Assembly (NCBI GenBank): GCA_024234075.1
Contig: JACKOV010000016.1
Coordinates: 1 to 13,872, forward strand
DNA length: 13,872 nt
Source: Nevskiaceae bacterium
Lineage (GTDB): Bacteria > Pseudomonadota > Gammaproteobacteria > Steroidobacterales > Steroidobacteraceae
Direction of reading: 5' to 3'
Shown: positions 12,609-13,872 of the stretch, in pieces
Layout: every line of letters starts with the position of its first letter
Position numbering within the stretch: the stretch's first letter is position 1
Position numbers and translations under genes: made by a program
Notes under the pieces: generated by a model
The model's input: the letters and a program-made list of their open reading frames with translations, nothing else
Told to the model about the DNA's origin: nothing
The model's database searches: none

Positions 12609-13769
12609 TTACAGCCCGGCCAGCGCCTCTCGCAGCTGATCCACATGTTGTTCCTGCAGGATGTAGGGCGGCAGCAGGCGCAGGATGCCCGGGTCGCCGC
12701 TGGTGCCGGCGAGGATGCCGCGCTCGAGCAGCGCCCGCTGCACTTCCTTCGCCGGCCGGTTGGTCCGCAGGCCGTGCAGGAAGCCCGCACCCTGATGGCC
12801 GACGACCGGCCCCACGGTGCAGGTGTCGACGATGTACTTCGACACCCGCCGCACGTTCTCGAGCAGGTTGCCGGCTTCGATCGCCTCGATCGTCGCCTCG
12901 ATCGCGGCGCAGGCCATCGGGCCGCCGCCGAAGGTCGTGCCGAGTCCTTCGAGCTGCAGCGCCGCGGTCACGCGCGGGCTCATCAACAGTGCCGCGCAGG
13001 GAAAGCCGTTGCCGAGCGCCTTTGCGGTCGTGATCATGTCGGGCACGACCTCGTACATGTTGGCGGCGAACGCCCAGCCGCTGCGGCCGACGCCGATCTG
13101 CACTTCGTCGAAGATCAGCAACGCACCGACCTGATCGCAGCGCTGCCGCAGCGCCGCCAGGAACTCCCGCCCCATATCGAATGCACCGCCGACGCCCTGC
13201 ACCGGCTCGACGATGACCGCGGCCGTCTGTTCGGTCACGGTGGCGGCGATAGCGGCGAGATCGCGGCGCGGCAGGTAGGCGACGTCGAACGGTGTTCGCG
13301 GGAACTCGTACCACTTGCCGACGGCACCCCAGGTGATCGCGCCGGCTCCGGCCGTGCGGCCGTGGAAACCGCCTTCGACCGCCACGACCTGCGGCCGCCG
13401 TGTCATGCGGAACGCCATCTTCAGCGCATTCTCGTTGGCTTCGGCGCCGGAGTTCACGAAGAACACACTGTCGTAGCCGCCACCGGCAAACTTCGCGAGC
13501 CGCGTCGCCGCCCGCGCACGCACGTCCATCGGCACCGCATTGCTCTGGAAGTTGCAGGACTTCGCCTGCTCGCTGATTGCCCGCGTCCAGCCCGGATGGG
13601 CATAGCCGAGTGCGGCGACCGCATGACCGCCATACAGATCGAGAATCTTGCGGCCATCGCGCGTGTGCAGCCAGACGCCTTCGGCGTGCACGACTTCCAG
13701 GGGGTATTGCGCGAAGACGGGGGCCAGGAAGTCCGGCGGGGCCGTGTGGGGTTTGATCTCGGCATTCAT
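12609..13769 (-). CDS. argD: Acetylornithine (acylornithine) aminotransferase
   Basis: PLP-dependent class III aminotransferase converting N-acyl-glutamate semialdehyde and glutamate to N-acylornithine. Hallmarks in order: phosphate-binding NSGAEANENALK (106-117), GGFHGRT (133-139), the cofactor-nitrogen Asp221 in LLIFDEVQIGVGRSG, the Schiff-base lysine Lys250 in TTAKALGNGFP, and TTFGGGPMACAA near 280. 386 residues, usual length. It is first in the visible arginine run, directly upstream of the carbamoyltransferase that would use its product, which supports ArgD over other ornithine-type transaminases. The acyl group (acetyl or succinyl) cannot be read from the sequence. ATG 13769 has GGGA six bases upstream. 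A short open frame from the right edge ends with its TGA overlapping this ATG. Confidence 0.93.
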   Translation of the reverse strand: MNAEIKPHTAPPDFLAPVFAQYPLEVVHAEGVWLHTRDGRKILDLYGGHAVAALGYAHPGWTRAISEQAKSCNFQSNAVPMDVRARAATRLAKFAGGGYDSVFFVNSGAEANENALKMAFRMTRRPQVVAVEGGFHGRTAGAGAITWGAVGKWYEFPRTPFDVAYLPRRDLAAIAATVTEQTAAVIVEPVQGVGGAFDMGREFLAALRQRCDQVGALLIFDEVQIGVGRSGWAFAANMYEVVPDMITTAKALGNGFPCAALLMSPRVTAALQLEGLGTTFGGGPMACAAIEATIEAIEAGNLLENVRRVSKYIVDTCTVGPVVGHQGAGFLHGLRTNRPAKEVQRALLERGILAGTSGDPGILRLLPPYILQEQHVDQLREALAGL

Positions 13770-13872
13770 GGTGTATCCCGCGCAAAGAGGTCAAGAGTCG
13801 ACGTCGTCATGGGCGAGCGGCCTGTTGTGAGGGTCCGGTCGGGGACGCCGTAAACCCATCCATGGGGGCTCC
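13766..13872 (-). other. Open frame entering from the right edge, ending on the argD start
   Basis: A reading frame without stops runs from the window edge to a TGA (13768-13766) that overlaps the argD ATG as ATGA. Such overlaps are common elsewhere in this window (argH/thioesterase, SCO/polA), so it could be the tail of an upstream gene. It also contains an internal ATG at 13810 that would give a 14-residue peptide, MTTSTLDLFARDTP, with no evident ribosome site and no arginine run. Thirty-five open codons are expected by chance in such GC-rich DNA, and I do not recognise the protein. Confidence 0.2.
13841..13872 (+). repeat. Possible interspersed repeat cut by the window edge
   Basis: The last 32 bases, gacgccgtaaa followed by CCCAT-CC-ATGGG and ggctcc, hold a small perfect inverted repeat (13855-13859 with 13862-13866). 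From memory, similar GACGCCGTGAA / CCCATCC-TGGGGGCTC units are scattered between genes in several gammaproteobacterial genomes. The rest of the unit would lie outside the window. Confidence 0.35.

Noticed and set aside
13766..13810. Arginine attenuator leader peptide before argD
   Set aside because: Only one arginine codon, no ribosome site, no following terminator and antiterminator pair.
11553..13853. 766-codon open frame on the plus strand opposite argD and argF'
   Set aside because: Mirror frame of two clear enzymes in high-GC DNA; translation is low-complexity Gly/Arg/His-rich with no domain.

Overview
The window looks like chromosomal DNA of a GC-rich gammaproteobacterium. The interval polA / engB / cytochrome c4 / dsbA is a conserved neighbourhood in Pseudomonas and relatives, and LptM, SCO and Glu-type YdiI-like thioesterase genes fit the same group. 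I cannot name the genus. Every gene except engB lies on the minus strand. No insertion sequence, phage, CRISPR array, tRNA or rRNA was seen.

Right part (about 8900-13770, read right to left): a compact arginine-biosynthesis run argD, argF' (acylornithine-type carbamoyltransferase), argB, argH, followed by a hotdog thioesterase whose start overlaps the argH stop. The carbamoyltransferase belongs to the branch that acts on N-acetyl- or N-succinyl-ornithine rather than ornithine, so the pathway probably runs through acylated intermediates up to acyl-citrulline. ArgB is a free-standing kinase with the N-terminal helix typical of arginine-inhibited enzymes.

Middle part (about 4586-8770): a DUF4870 membrane protein, the lipoprotein LptM, an SCO-type copper/thiol lipoprotein and DNA polymerase I, joined by abutting or overlapping starts and stops, so probably one transcript.

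Left part: a small outer-membrane beta-barrel gene, then (minus strand) an unannotated small RNA locus, the convergent GTPase gene engB, and a divergent periplasmic redox set: cytochrome c4, a lipoprotein DsbA and a CorA-type Mg2+ channel that seems to start at a CTG overlapping the dsbA stop.

The most interesting signal is in the polA-engB interval. On the minus strand there is a promoter of the extracytoplasmic sigma (sigmaE/AlgU) type, GGAACTT-N16-TCCAA. It is followed by about 120 nt that fold into three consecutive hairpins (one with a GCAA tetraloop, one showing a CU-rich loop) and end in a 14-bp intrinsic terminator with a T tail lying inside the last codons of engB. The same chromosomal slot holds Spot 42 in E. 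coli and ErsA in Pseudomonas aeruginosa. The neighbouring outer-membrane protein gene carries its own perfect GAACTT-N16-TCTGA promoter, which suggests an envelope-stress pair of an outer-membrane protein and a small RNA.
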